Source: Halomonas sp. 25-S5 (GTDB lineage Bacteria; Pseudomonadota; Gammaproteobacteria; Pseudomonadales; Halomonadaceae). Taken from it: DNA of 64,000 nucleotides. This document shows positions 1-7,362 of the stretch, in pieces. The notes beneath the pieces were generated by a model. The model was given only the letters and a program-made list of their open reading frames with translations. It was not told the origin of the DNA and made no database searches. The stretch spans positions 105,045-169,044 of the forward strand of contig NZ_JARANV010000005.1 of assembly GCF_029889845.1 (NCBI RefSeq), given 5' to 3'. The translations under genes and the position numbers were made by a program. Position 1 is the first letter of the stretch. Every line of letters begins with the position of its first letter.

Positions 1-1264
1 CAGGCTGATAATGCACATCGATCTTCTGGCGCAGGTAGTTGACCTCATCTCCGTTGTAGCTGCGGATGGCGTCCTCGATGTTCCACTTGGCAATCTGACT
101 ATCGATGAACAGGGTGGTGTAGGCGTTGCCGCGACCATCGAAAGTGGTGTGCAGCGGCCCCAGCCCCAACTCCGGTTCACCGACCACGGCATCGCGCGGC
201 TCGATGGCATCATTGAACAGCTCGGGCAGCTTGTCGATGGCGATGATCGAGCAGGTCGGCGACAGCTTGCCGTTGGCGATGAAGTACTTGCCGTCCGGGG
301 AAGTGTTGAGGCCGTGGGGATTCTTGGGGATCGGGATGTAGCGGGTCAGCTTGGAGCCATGACGACCGTCCACCACCGGCACCTCGCTATCGCCCAAGGT
401 CTCGAACTCGCCGGCGTTTACGGCGGCCTCGATGGCCTCGACGTCGAACACCACCGCCCAGTCGCGCTCCTCGCGCATGGTGCCCGCCAGCTGGGTGGCC
501 TTCTCCGAGTTGTAGCAGGTCGAGGCGACGAAGCGCCCGGTGTAGTCCGCGTCGGTGTTGTCCAGGTTGCCGTCGACGATTACCTGCCAGGCCACCTCCA
601 TGCTCTCGGCGTCGAGGGCGTTGAACATGGTGTAGTGATTCTCGGTATCCTCCATGTTCTGCCCATCGTTGGGATGGGGAATGAAATACTCGGCGTTGGC
701 GAACACGTACTTGGTATGCGGCACCTTCTGCAGGCGCAGCCCGTGGATCGCCTGGACATTGGGAATGGTGGTGATCTTGTCCGTCTTCATGATGTCCAGA
801 CGGATACGCGCCACCCGGGTGTTGGCCTTATCATTGATGAAAAGATACTTGCCGTCGTAGCGGCCATCTGTCATGGAGATGTGCGGGTGGTGGGCGTCGC
901 CATTGGGGTACTTGCCCGACTCACCCAGCACCTGCTTGGATTCGTTGGTGATGCCCCAGCCGGTGGCACCATCGACGTTGAACACCGGGATGCGCATCAG
1001 CTCGCGCATCGAGGGAACGCCGAGGATACGCACCTCGCCAGACTGACCGCCACTCCAGAAGCCGTAGTATTCGTCGAGTTCGCCTGGGGCGATGGCGACT
1101 TCGCCGTTCTCGCTGGCTGCCCGAGCCTTCTGGCTCTGCAACAGTGCCGCCGCGCTGCCGAAACCGCCGGCAAGCCCGGCGCCGGCCACGCCGGTCACCG
1201 CGCTGTTGCGCAGGAAGTGGCGGCGGCCGATGTCCTTCAGCTCCCGCTTCTTGTCGTCACTCAT
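1..1264 (-). CDS. nosZ: Nitrous-oxide reductase NosZ (N-terminal part; gene runs off the left edge)
   Basis: Periplasmic copper enzyme that reduces N2O to N2, the last step of denitrification. About 421 codons are present; the usual length is near 640, so the C-terminal CuA cupredoxin domain lies outside the window. The N-terminus has a twin-arginine signal (RRHFLRNS, then a small hydrophobic stretch). It is followed by the beta-propeller with the NosZ-typical HHPHIS and DGRYDGKYLFINDKANTRVA stretches, which carry CuZ-site histidines. The ATG lies three bases after the nosR stop, so the two are co-transcribed. The match to the family is strong over the whole visible length, and nothing is broken in the part seen. 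Confidence 0.97.
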   Translation of the reverse strand, partial: MSDDKKRELKDIGRRHFLRNSAVTGVAGAGLAGGFGSAAALLQSQKARAASENGEVAIAPGELDEYYGFWSGGQSGEVRILGVPSMRELMRIPVFNVDGATGWGITNESKQVLGESGKYPNGDAHHPHISMTDGRYDGKYLFINDKANTRVARIRLDIMKTDKITTIPNVQAIHGLRLQKVPHTKYVFANAEYFIPHPNDGQNMEDTENHYTMFNALDAESMEVAWQVIVDGNLDNTDADYTGRFVASTCYNSEKATQLAGTMREERDWAVVFDVEAIEAAVNAGEFETLGDSEVPVVDGRHGSKLTRYIPIPKNPHGLNTSPDGKYFIANGKLSPTCSIIAIDKLPELFNDAIEPRDAVVGEPELGLGPLHTTFDGRGNAYTTLFIDSQIAKWNIEDAIRSYNGDEVNYLRQKIDVHYQP

Positions 1265-1267
1265 GGT

Positions 1268-3448
1268 TCACTCCTCGTGATGGATCGGAATACGCTGCAG
1301 CATGGCACCCTCGGCACCCTCGGCACCCTCGGCACCGGGGGCTGCGGGGTCGAAGGTCCCGGCGGTACCCTTGCCGGAGACCCGGGTCGCCTTCTCGTAG
1401 CGCTTGCGTCGCTTGACCATCGGCGGGCAGCGCTGGTCATCCCAGTAGGTGACCTGGCAGTCGAGACAGTAGTGGCATTCGTTGGCGTTGATGCGCCCGT
1501 CGGGGTGGATGGCGCCCACCTCACACTCCTGGGCGCAGATCTGACACGGCGTGCCGCAGCTGCCACGGTGGCGTTTGAGCCAGTCGAACAGCCGTAGCCG
1601 CGAAGGAATCGCCAGGCCGGCGCCCAGCGGGCAGACATAGCGGCAGTAGAACTTGTGGTTGAACGCCGAGACCACCACCAGGCCCAAGGCGTAGAGCACG
1701 AAGGGCCAGTCGCGCTGGAAGCGCAGGGTGATAGCGGTCTTGAAGGGTTCGACCTCGGCATAGCGTTCGGCGGTGCCCAGGGAGTGCAGCGAGAGCGCGA
1801 ACAGCGCCAGCAGGATGATGTACTTGATCGCCCATAACCGCTCGTGCAGACCGAAGGGGACTTCGATCTGCTTGACGCCCAGCTTGCGCGCGGCCTTGTT
1901 GACCAGGTCCTGGAGGGCGCCGAAGGGGCACAGCCAGCCGCAGAACACGCCGCGTCCCCACAGCAGCAGGCTGACCGCCACGAACGCCCAGAGGATGAAC
2001 ATCATCGGGTCGATCAAGAACGAGCTCCAGCTGAAGTCGGTGATCAGCGAATGGGTGAAGGTCAGGATATTGACCACCGAGATCTGGGCCAGGGCGTACC
2101 AGCCGATGAATACCAGGGTGTAGACCAGAAAGCCGATGCGCAGCGGTTCGAGGATGCGCGGGTAGCGCACCAGCACGTCCTGGAACAGCATGACCCCGGT
2201 GAGCACCGCGAGGCCCAGGCCCAACACGGCGATCTGGAAGGCCTTGTCGTACCAGACCTGTACCCAGATGGGCCGCTCCACCACCGGCTCGGGGCGCTCG
2301 ACGTAGGCGTCGGGAATACTGTAGTCGGCGCTGAAGCGTGTGAACTCGCTGTCCAGGGGGCCCGAGGCGCGACGCACCAGCAGGTCCAGTTGCCAGGGCC
2401 GGCCGGGGTCGAAGCCGGCGTCCTCGCGGATAATGAAGATGTCCTTCTCCTCCATGCGCGGCATGCCCGCGACATCGAAACTGCCCACCCGCTGATGGTC
2501 CAGATCGTGGAAGGTGATGGTGCGACCGTCCTGGCTCACCTCGATGCGATCGAAGATGCCGCCGCGCACGTAGCCCGAGCCCTTGAAGGAGTATTCGCCG
2601 TTGGCCATCAGTGCGATGGCGTGTTCGCCGGGCGCGAGGCTCTCCATCAGGGCGTCGTAGCGGGATTTGCCGAGCAGGTTGCGCCCGGCCATGGGCGCGT
2701 TCAGGTACGTATAGTAGAGATCGATGAAGGTCTTGCCCGCGGGCGCCGGGGTGCGCAGGTAGTCTTCCGCCGGCGTGCCGACGAAGGCCTCGTCCACCTG
2801 GCCGTGCGTCAGGCGAAGGCGGCGGATGGTGCCGTCACCGGTCAGGGTCTGCCAGTCGGCCGCTGCGAAGACATTTGGCTTGACCGTGGCGGCGGGCTGG
2901 GCGGAAGGGTCCTCGATGATGCCCAGGCCGGCGGCAACCTGGCGGGCAGCACGCATGATGGTGTCGTTGACGACGATCACCGTGACCGTGGCGCCGGAGA
3001 TGGCATCCAGGTTGTCACCGATCTTGGGGTTATCGTTGACGCTGAAATTGGTATGGGCGCCGGCGAAATTCTGCAGCTTCTCCTCGGGGATGCCCACCAG
3101 CATGATCGGCTCGGAGTGATCAAGCACCTTGGCGAGCGTCAGCTGACCGGTGGTGTCGATGCCGACCAGCAGGTTGACCGGCTTGCCGGAGTAAGCGGGA
3201 ATCGGCGCCACATCCACGGTCTCGAAGACGTAGCCGAGCAACTCGTCGCCGGCATAGACCTCGCTGACCGGCCATTCGGTGTCGGCGGACGCCAGCCGGT
3301 CGGCCCCGGGGAAGCTGGCCTGCAACGCACTCGTCGTCACTGCCAGGGCCGGGGAGGTCAGGCAGAGGCTCATCAGGCATAACAGCAGCCAGCTGATCGT
3401 GGAGGCAAGTCGGGGCCGACGTGGTGACATGAGGAGATCCCGCATCAT
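1268..3448 (-). CDS. nosR: NosR, membrane flavoprotein/iron-sulfur regulator and electron donor for NosZ
   Basis: Polytopic inner-membrane protein needed for nosZ expression and for electron supply to N2O reductase. The 726 residues give the full NosR layout. There is a signal peptide, then a periplasmic FMN-binding domain with DAISGAT at 148-154, whose threonine is the expected covalent FMN site. A transmembrane section follows with two cysteine motifs (CGWLCPFG and CRYVCPLG). The C-terminal cytoplasmic ferredoxin-like part has CGTPCQICAQEC and CHYCLDC. It sits between the small cytochrome c gene and nosZ on the same strand. The tail carries a short GAE repeat encoded by a 9-bp tandem repeat. 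FMN attachment would need an ApbE-type transferase, which is not in this window. Confidence 0.96.
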   Translation of the reverse strand: MMRDLLMSPRRPRLASTISWLLLCLMSLCLTSPALAVTTSALQASFPGADRLASADTEWPVSEVYAGDELLGYVFETVDVAPIPAYSGKPVNLLVGIDTTGQLTLAKVLDHSEPIMLVGIPEEKLQNFAGAHTNFSVNDNPKIGDNLDAISGATVTVIVVNDTIMRAARQVAAGLGIIEDPSAQPAATVKPNVFAAADWQTLTGDGTIRRLRLTHGQVDEAFVGTPAEDYLRTPAPAGKTFIDLYYTYLNAPMAGRNLLGKSRYDALMESLAPGEHAIALMANGEYSFKGSGYVRGGIFDRIEVSQDGRTITFHDLDHQRVGSFDVAGMPRMEEKDIFIIREDAGFDPGRPWQLDLLVRRASGPLDSEFTRFSADYSIPDAYVERPEPVVERPIWVQVWYDKAFQIAVLGLGLAVLTGVMLFQDVLVRYPRILEPLRIGFLVYTLVFIGWYALAQISVVNILTFTHSLITDFSWSSFLIDPMMFILWAFVAVSLLLWGRGVFCGWLCPFGALQDLVNKAARKLGVKQIEVPFGLHERLWAIKYIILLALFALSLHSLGTAERYAEVEPFKTAITLRFQRDWPFVLYALGLVVVSAFNHKFYCRYVCPLGAGLAIPSRLRLFDWLKRHRGSCGTPCQICAQECEVGAIHPDGRINANECHYCLDCQVTYWDDQRCPPMVKRRKRYEKATRVSGKGTAGTFDPAAPGAEGAEGAEGAMLQRIPIHHEE
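1304..1336. repeat. 9-bp tandem repeat in the 3' end of nosR
   Basis: Three full copies of GGCACCCTC plus a partial fourth, read on the minus strand as the alanine/glutamate/glycine run GAEGAEGAEGA close to the NosR C-terminus. The unit is a multiple of three, so copy-number change would alter tail length without a frameshift. It lies after the ferredoxin-like cysteines, in a region NosR is not known to need. Confidence 0.85.
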
Positions 3449-3514
3449 CAGGTGAAGATGGCGGCGGCTGACGAAGGGGGTCGGCGCGCGGCGCGCGGCG
3501 CGCCGGCCCCGAGG

Positions 3515-3832
3515 TCAGGGCGTGAGGCTGCCGTAGTAGGCGGCGATGTCGGCGATGTCCTCGTCGGACAGCGCCTGGGCCTGGGGGGTCATCATCATGG
3601 ACATGCCACCGCCCCGTTCACCGGCCCGATAGGCCTTGAGGGCGTTCTCGAGGTAGGCGACGTTCTGGCCGGCGAGGTTCGGATAGATGGGTGCGGTGGC
3701 CTTGCCATCGGTGCCGTGGCAGGCGGCGCAGGCGGCGATCTTTCCCTTACCGGCTTCCGGGTCCCCGGCGGCCTGAGCGTCCATGGCGAGGAAGGCCCCG
3801 CCCAGCAGGGCGGCTACGAGCAGTAACTTCAT
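3515..3832 (-). CDS. Small periplasmic class I cytochrome c of the nos operon
   Basis: A 105-residue monoheme cytochrome c. The signal peptide ([21 protein letters not shown]) is followed by a CAACH heme motif at residues 35-39, and a late methionine (GGGMSMMM) could be the axial ligand. I chose the ATG at 3832 because it starts the signal peptide and has a GGAG-type ribosome site; the longer frame upstream adds non-secretory sequence. It is the first gene of the unit running into nosR and nosZ, so its likely role is electron delivery to N2O reductase, as for the NosC-type cytochromes of other nos clusters. An FNR/DNR-type box and an NsrR half-site lie upstream. The exact subfamily is not resolved. 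Confidence 0.87.
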   Translation of the reverse strand: MKLLLVAALLGGAFLAMDAQAAGDPEAGKGKIAACAACHGTDGKATAPIYPNLAGQNVAYLENALKAYRAGERGGGMSMMMTPQAQALSDEDIADIAAYYGSLTP

Positions 3833-3844
3833 AATACATCTCCG

Positions 3845-3855
3845 AAATGCATCTT
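3845..3855 (-). promoter_or_regulatory. NsrR half-site upstream of the nos operon
   Basis: On the minus strand the sequence reads AAGATGCATTT, an exact NsrR 11-bp half-site of the AAGATGCNTTT type, located 13 bases before the start codon of the nos cytochrome. Only one half-site is convincing, so NO-responsive control is suggested but weaker than at nnrS. Confidence 0.45.
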
Positions 3856-3936
3856 TAGGTGCTTGAATAAGCCCGGGTCGGGCGGGGGCCCATAGGGCGA
3901 TCGAGGTCATAATGCCAGCCGTCGCCCGGGTGAGGC

Positions 3937-3950
3937 TTGACGTGCGTCAT
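3937..3950 (-). promoter_or_regulatory. FNR/DNR-type box for the nos operon
   Basis: TTGAC-GTGC-GTCAT, a near-perfect dyad of the Crp/FNR-family type used by FNR, ANR and DNR. Its centre is about 112 bases upstream of the start of the nos cytochrome c gene. With a class II arrangement transcription would begin near position 3902, leaving a leader that contains the NsrR half-site. Confidence 0.7.
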
Positions 3951-4004
3951 GTTCAGCCTAGACCCGGCAGCGCAAAAGGTAAAAAGAAGGTGCTAATGTA
4001 GGGG

Positions 4005-4466
4005 TCAGGAGGACTCGGGCGTCGCGGGGGTATCGTCGAGCTGCAGCAGCCGCACCAGTCTGGGGCGCTGCGGGCCGAGCAGGTCGGCCAGGGTGTAGTG
4101 GTCGAGCACGGCGAGGAAGGCGGCGAGCGCCTCGGCCAGGATCGGCTTCAGCCGGCAAGCGGGGGTGATGATGCACTCGTTGTCGTCGCCGAAGCACTCC
4201 ACCAGGGCGAGGTCTCGTTCGGTGTCGCGGACCAGCTCGCCCAAGGGGATCGTCTCCGGGGCACGCTTGAGCAGCAGGCCACCGTTCTTGCCTCGGATGG
4301 AGGTGATGTAGCCGCGGTGGTTGAGGTCCTGCACGACCTTCATCAGGTGGTTGCGGGAGATCTCGAAGCGCTCGGCGATCTCGGTGATGGTCGAGCGCTG
4401 CTCACCCTTGACGGCCAGGTAGATCAGCACGCGTAGCGAATAGTCGGTGAATCGAGTCAGGTGCAT
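4005..4466 (-). CDS. nsrR: NsrR, Rrf2-family nitric-oxide-sensing repressor
   Basis: Cytoplasmic Rrf2-family repressor whose Fe-S cluster is destroyed by NO, releasing target promoters. The 153-residue protein starts at MHLTRFTDYSLRVLIYLA, the typical NsrR opening, and has a winged helix-turn-helix (ITEIAERFEISRNHLMKVV). The three cluster cysteines are C91, C98 and C104 in CFGDDNECIITPACR, with spacing close to known NsrR proteins. The start at 4466 begins the conserved sequence; the longer frame adds ten non-conserved residues. It is divergent from nnrS, whose promoter holds a good NsrR operator, and adjacent to nos, so it probably governs NO-linked genes across the window. Confidence 0.93.
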   Translation of the reverse strand: MHLTRFTDYSLRVLIYLAVKGEQRSTITEIAERFEISRNHLMKVVQDLNHRGYITSIRGKNGGLLLKRAPETIPLGELVRDTERDLALVECFGDDNECIITPACRLKPILAEALAAFLAVLDHYTLADLLGPQRPRLVRLLQLDDTPATPESS

Positions 4467-4520
4467 GGGTGTCCCGGCGCGTCGGACGCCTCGCAAGGCG
4501 TGGTGAAAAAACCATTTATT

Positions 4521-4539
4521 CTAACATCATGCCTGTTAG
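4521..4539. promoter_or_regulatory. Short inverted repeat in the nsrR promoter region
   Basis: CTAACA, seven bases, TGTTAG: a perfect 6-bp dyad between nsrR and nnrS, inside an AT-rich stretch likely to hold the nsrR promoter. It does not fit the NsrR consensus, so an autoregulatory role is only a possibility. Confidence 0.3.
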
Positions 4540-4580
4540 GTTTGATTCGCGACCGCGGCATTCGGTCGCGTGGTGGGCGA

Positions 4581-4620
4581 TTGGCGTGGCCACCCGTAAG
4601 ATGTAATTTATATGCATGTT
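4581..4620 (+). promoter_or_regulatory. nnrS promoter with overlapping NsrR operator
   Basis: An NsrR-type 11-1-11 dyad spans 4598-4620 (AAGATGTAATT, T, ATATGCATGTT); the second half read backwards is AACATGCATAT, agreeing with the first at 7 of 11 positions. A possible sigma70 promoter is embedded: TTGGCG at 4581, a 17-base spacer, then TAATTT at 4604. That would put the transcription start at or beside the nnrS ATG at 4616. The operator would cover the -10 region and the start point, as expected for a repressor. Confidence 0.7.
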
Positions 4621-5782
4621 ATGGTTCCTTGCCAGTGATCCAGGTCAAGTCGGTGGCACCCGTCGCACCGACCGGCGTCCCGCCTGGGCGCTGTTCTTTC
4701 CGCTCGCCGCCCTGCATGCGGCCCTGGCGGTGCCGCTGTCGCTGGCGGCGATGTTCGGCGGCCTGCCGGCGCTGGCGACACCGGCGGCCCATGGTCGCGA
4801 GCTGCTGTTCGGCTTCGCCCTGGCGGTGATCGCGGGCTATCTGCTGGGCCCACTGCCTCAACGTCGGCTGGTCGTGCTGGCTGGGCTGTGGCTGGTGGGG
4901 CGCACCGGCATTCTGGTTGCCCCCCTGGCCTGGCCAGCCCTACTGGCCGACGCCGCCTTCGCCCTGCTGCTGGCCTGGCAACTGGTGCCGCGTTTCCTGG
5001 CCGCCAAGAAGTGGCGCAACCGTCTGCTCTCGCCATTGCTCGGGCTGCTCTGCCTGCTGGCGGTGGCCAGCCTGGCGGCGCGCCTGGCCTTCCCGGGTCT
5101 GCTCTCGCCCCTTCTCCACCAGGGGGTGCTCTGGTTGCTGCTGCTGATGGCCTTCATGGGCGGACGGGTGATTGCCCCGGCGGTGAACGGACACCTGATG
5201 GCGCGCGACCGGGTGGCCGGGGCCGGTGTACAACCACGGCTCGAGGCGGCCCTGATCGGCCTGCTGGGCGCGGCCGGGCTGCTGGCGATCTGGCCGCCGA
5301 TTTGGCCGCTGGCCGGGGCGGTGCTGACGCTGGCCGGGGCACTGGTCCTGGTGCGGCTCTGGCGCTGGACACCCTGGGCGCTTCGGGACAGGCCGGACCT
5401 GCTCGCCTTGCTGCTTGGTTATACCTGGCTGGGCGTGGGCGCCCTGCTGATAGCGGGCGACCTGCTGGCGGGGATCTCGCCGACGGGCCGGCTCCATGCG
5501 ATCACCGTGGGGGCGCTCGGCACCCTGGCCAGCGGCATCATGCTGCGTCAGGCCATCCTGAGGGCCAAGGGGCGCCCCGGGGAGGAGCGGTGGCTGCCGC
5601 CCCTGGCCGGGCTCTTCACCCTGGCGGCGGGGCTGAGGCTAGCGCTGCCACTCGCCGGTTTGCCGGCGCTGTGGGGCGCCGCCGGGACCTGGAGCCTTGC
5701 CTGGCTGCTGGTGGCATGGCGGCTCTTGCACTGGCGTCGCCGGGGAGCAACCGCTGCCACGATGCCTTCTACTGCGATTTGA
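4616..5782 (+). CDS. nnrS: NnrS family heme/copper membrane protein (first copy)
   Basis: Polytopic inner-membrane protein of the NnrS family, found in denitrifiers and linked to relief of NO stress; 388 residues and about 12 hydrophobic segments. The conserved second segment reads HGRELLFGFALAVIAGYLL, a diverged form of the HEMLFGF signature seen intact in the second NnrS at 55182. Near the end LHAITVGALGT matches the family's HALTIGG region. The first membrane segment needs a start upstream of 4690 and the only in-frame candidate is ATG 4616, which lacks a visible ribosome site; the message may be leaderless. NsrR control is indicated by the operator over the start. The 3' end overlaps the hemN FNR/DNR box. 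Confidence 0.85.
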   Translation: MLWFLASDPGQVGGTRRTDRRPAWALFFPLAALHAALAVPLSLAAMFGGLPALATPAAHGRELLFGFALAVIAGYLLGPLPQRRLVVLAGLWLVGRTGILVAPLAWPALLADAAFALLLAWQLVPRFLAAKKWRNRLLSPLLGLLCLLAVASLAARLAFPGLLSPLLHQGVLWLLLLMAFMGGRVIAPAVNGHLMARDRVAGAGVQPRLEAALIGLLGAAGLLAIWPPIWPLAGAVLTLAGALVLVRLWRWTPWALRDRPDLLALLLGYTWLGVGALLIAGDLLAGISPTGRLHAITVGALGTLASGIMLRQAILRAKGRPGEERWLPPLAGLFTLAAGLRLALPLAGLPALWGAAGTWSLAWLLVAWRLLHWRRRGATAATMPSTAI

Positions 5783-5792
5783 TCTAGGTCAG
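5779..5792 (+). promoter_or_regulatory. FNR/DNR-type box upstream of hemN
   Basis: TTGAT-CTAG-GTCAG, centred about 112 bases upstream of the hemN ATG and overlapping the stop codon of nnrS. hemN genes are classic FNR/ANR/DNR targets in proteobacteria, which supports the reading. Confidence 0.7.
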
Positions 5793-5897
5793 CTACCCCT
5801 TGAAGGGTACCGACGCGCCCGGTCATGGCTGGCATAATTCGCCCATGCGGTGGCGGCCCCGGCCGCCGCCTTACGGTTCCAGAGGCTCGATTCGATC

Positions 5898-7283
5898 ATG
5901 CAAGACACCCTGCCGTTCATTCGCCCCCTGGTCGAGAAATACGACCGCCCGGGGCCGCGCTACACCTCCTATCCCACGGCGCCGCAGTTCCAGGCGGCCT
6001 TCGCCGAGGACGACTACCGTGCCGAGGCCTCCCGCAGCAATCGGGCCGCGACGCCCAAGCCGCTGTCGGCCTACGTGCATATCCCGTTCTGCGAGAGCCT
6101 CTGCTACTACTGCGCCTGCAACAAGATCATCACACACAACCGCGAGCGGGCCGCGGAGTACCTTGCCTGGCTCAAGCGTGAGGTCGAGCTCCAGGGGGCG
6201 CTGTTCGACGACTCGCGGCGCATGACCCAGCTGCACCTGGGTGGTGGCACCCCCACCTACCTGAGCAACGGCCAGCTCGGCGAGCTGATGGGCGCGCTGG
6301 ACGACGCCTTCCACTTCGCTGAGCCTGAGGCGCGGGAATTCTCCCTGGAGGTGGATCCCCGCACCGTGACCCCCGAGCAGATCCACGAGCTCCATTTCCT
6401 GGGGTTCAATCGCCTGAGCTTCGGCGTGCAGGACTTCGACGCCAGGGTCCAGGAGGCGGTCAACCGCGTCCAGAGCGAGGCCCAGGTGGTGGAACTGGTG
6501 AGGGCGGCCCGTGAGGCCGGCTTCCAGTCGGTGAGCGTCGACCTGATCTACGGCCTGCCGCTGCAGACCGTAGCGAGCTTCGATGCCACCCTGGACAAGA
6601 TCATCAGACTGCGCCCGGACCGCATCGCCGCCTACAGCTATGCCCACCTGCCAGAGCTGTTCAAGGCCCAGCGGCTGATTCGCCCCGAGGACATGCCGCC
6701 GCCGGAGCGCAAGATCGAGCTGCTGGAGCTGACCATCCGTCGCCTCACCGAGGCCGGCTATGCCTATATCGGCATGGACCATTTCGCTTTGCCCGAGGAC
6801 GAGCTCTCGCTGGCGAAGGAGAACGGCACCCTGCAGCGCAACTTCCAGGGCTACTCGACGCATGCCGACTGCGACCTGATCGGCCTGGGGAATACCGCCA
6901 TTGGCAAGGTGGGCGACAGCTACAGCCAGAACGTCAAGGAGACGGCTCAGTACCAGGCGCGCCTCGAGGCGGGACGGCTGCCGGTGATGCGCGGTTACCG
7001 CCTGAACGCCGATGACCTGCTGCGACGCGATGTGATCAACGCCCTGATGTGCCATGGCCGCATCGACTTCGCCGCGATCGAGGCGGATCACGATATCGAC
7101 TTTCGCAACTATTTTGCCGACGCACTCGCCGAGCTGGAAGAGATGGCGGACGACGGCTTGCTGGCGATCGATGACGGGAGCATCGCGGTACTGCCGGCCG
7201 GGCGGTTGATGATGCGCAACGCCGCCATGGCCTTCGATGCCTACCTGGGCCACGGTCCGGGACGCTACTCGCGCACCGTCTAA
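5898..7283 (+). CDS. hemN: Oxygen-independent coproporphyrinogen III oxidase HemN
   Basis: Radical SAM enzyme that decarboxylates coproporphyrinogen III to protoporphyrinogen IX without oxygen, supplying heme under anoxia. The 461-residue protein has the CX3CX2C cluster motif with the extra HemN cysteine (FCESLCYYCACNK, C65/C69/C72), the GGGTPTYL SAM region and the full-length C-terminal HemN domain. The ATG at 5898 starts the conserved N-terminus (MQDTLPFIRPLVEKYDRPGP); the open frame upstream is unlike the family. Its own FNR/DNR box lies just upstream, and a strong hairpin terminator follows. It would feed heme to the many cytochromes here and to heme d1 precursors. Confidence 0.96.
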   Translation: MQDTLPFIRPLVEKYDRPGPRYTSYPTAPQFQAAFAEDDYRAEASRSNRAATPKPLSAYVHIPFCESLCYYCACNKIITHNRERAAEYLAWLKREVELQGALFDDSRRMTQLHLGGGTPTYLSNGQLGELMGALDDAFHFAEPEAREFSLEVDPRTVTPEQIHELHFLGFNRLSFGVQDFDARVQEAVNRVQSEAQVVELVRAAREAGFQSVSVDLIYGLPLQTVASFDATLDKIIRLRPDRIAAYSYAHLPELFKAQRLIRPEDMPPPERKIELLELTIRRLTEAGYAYIGMDHFALPEDELSLAKENGTLQRNFQGYSTHADCDLIGLGNTAIGKVGDSYSQNVKETAQYQARLEAGRLPVMRGYRLNADDLLRRDVINALMCHGRIDFAAIEADHDIDFRNYFADALAELEEMADDGLLAIDDGSIAVLPAGRLMMRNAAMAFDAYLGHGPGRYSRTV

Positions 7284-7303
7284 GCCCCGATCACCTGCCG
7301 ACA

Positions 7304-7333
7304 CGACACGGCGCCCCGAGGGGCGCCGTGTCG
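7304..7333. terminator. Bidirectional hairpin between hemN and gdhA
   Basis: Perfect 14-bp arms (CGACACGGCGCCCC and its complement) around a GA loop, lying between two convergent genes. A poly-T tract is weak on both sides, so efficiency is uncertain, but position and stem strength fit a shared terminator. Confidence 0.8.
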
Positions 7334-7362
7334 CATTAGATGGAAGTCGAGCGGCGGCGGGC

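Noticed and set aside
11..1597. Long plus-strand open frame opposite nosZ and nosR
   Set aside because: It is a mirror of high-GC coding sequence: no ribosome site, no family resemblance, and its antisense is an unmistakable NosZ.
1844..3382. Long plus-strand open frame opposite nosR
   Set aside because: Antisense shadow of nosR with a composition (His, Gln, Asp, Arg rich) typical of chance frames in GC-rich DNA.
3481..3503. GC-only run of repeated GCGCGCG between nosR and the cytochrome gene
   Set aside because: Low-complexity sequence between two co-directional genes; it could fold, but there is no T run and no evidence that it separates transcripts.
4635..4648. GTGAT-CCAG-GTCAA, an FNR-like dyad
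   Set aside because: It lies inside the nnrS reading frame; using it as a promoter site would place the start after the first membrane helix, and no -10 follows. Kept only as a coincidence or a remnant.
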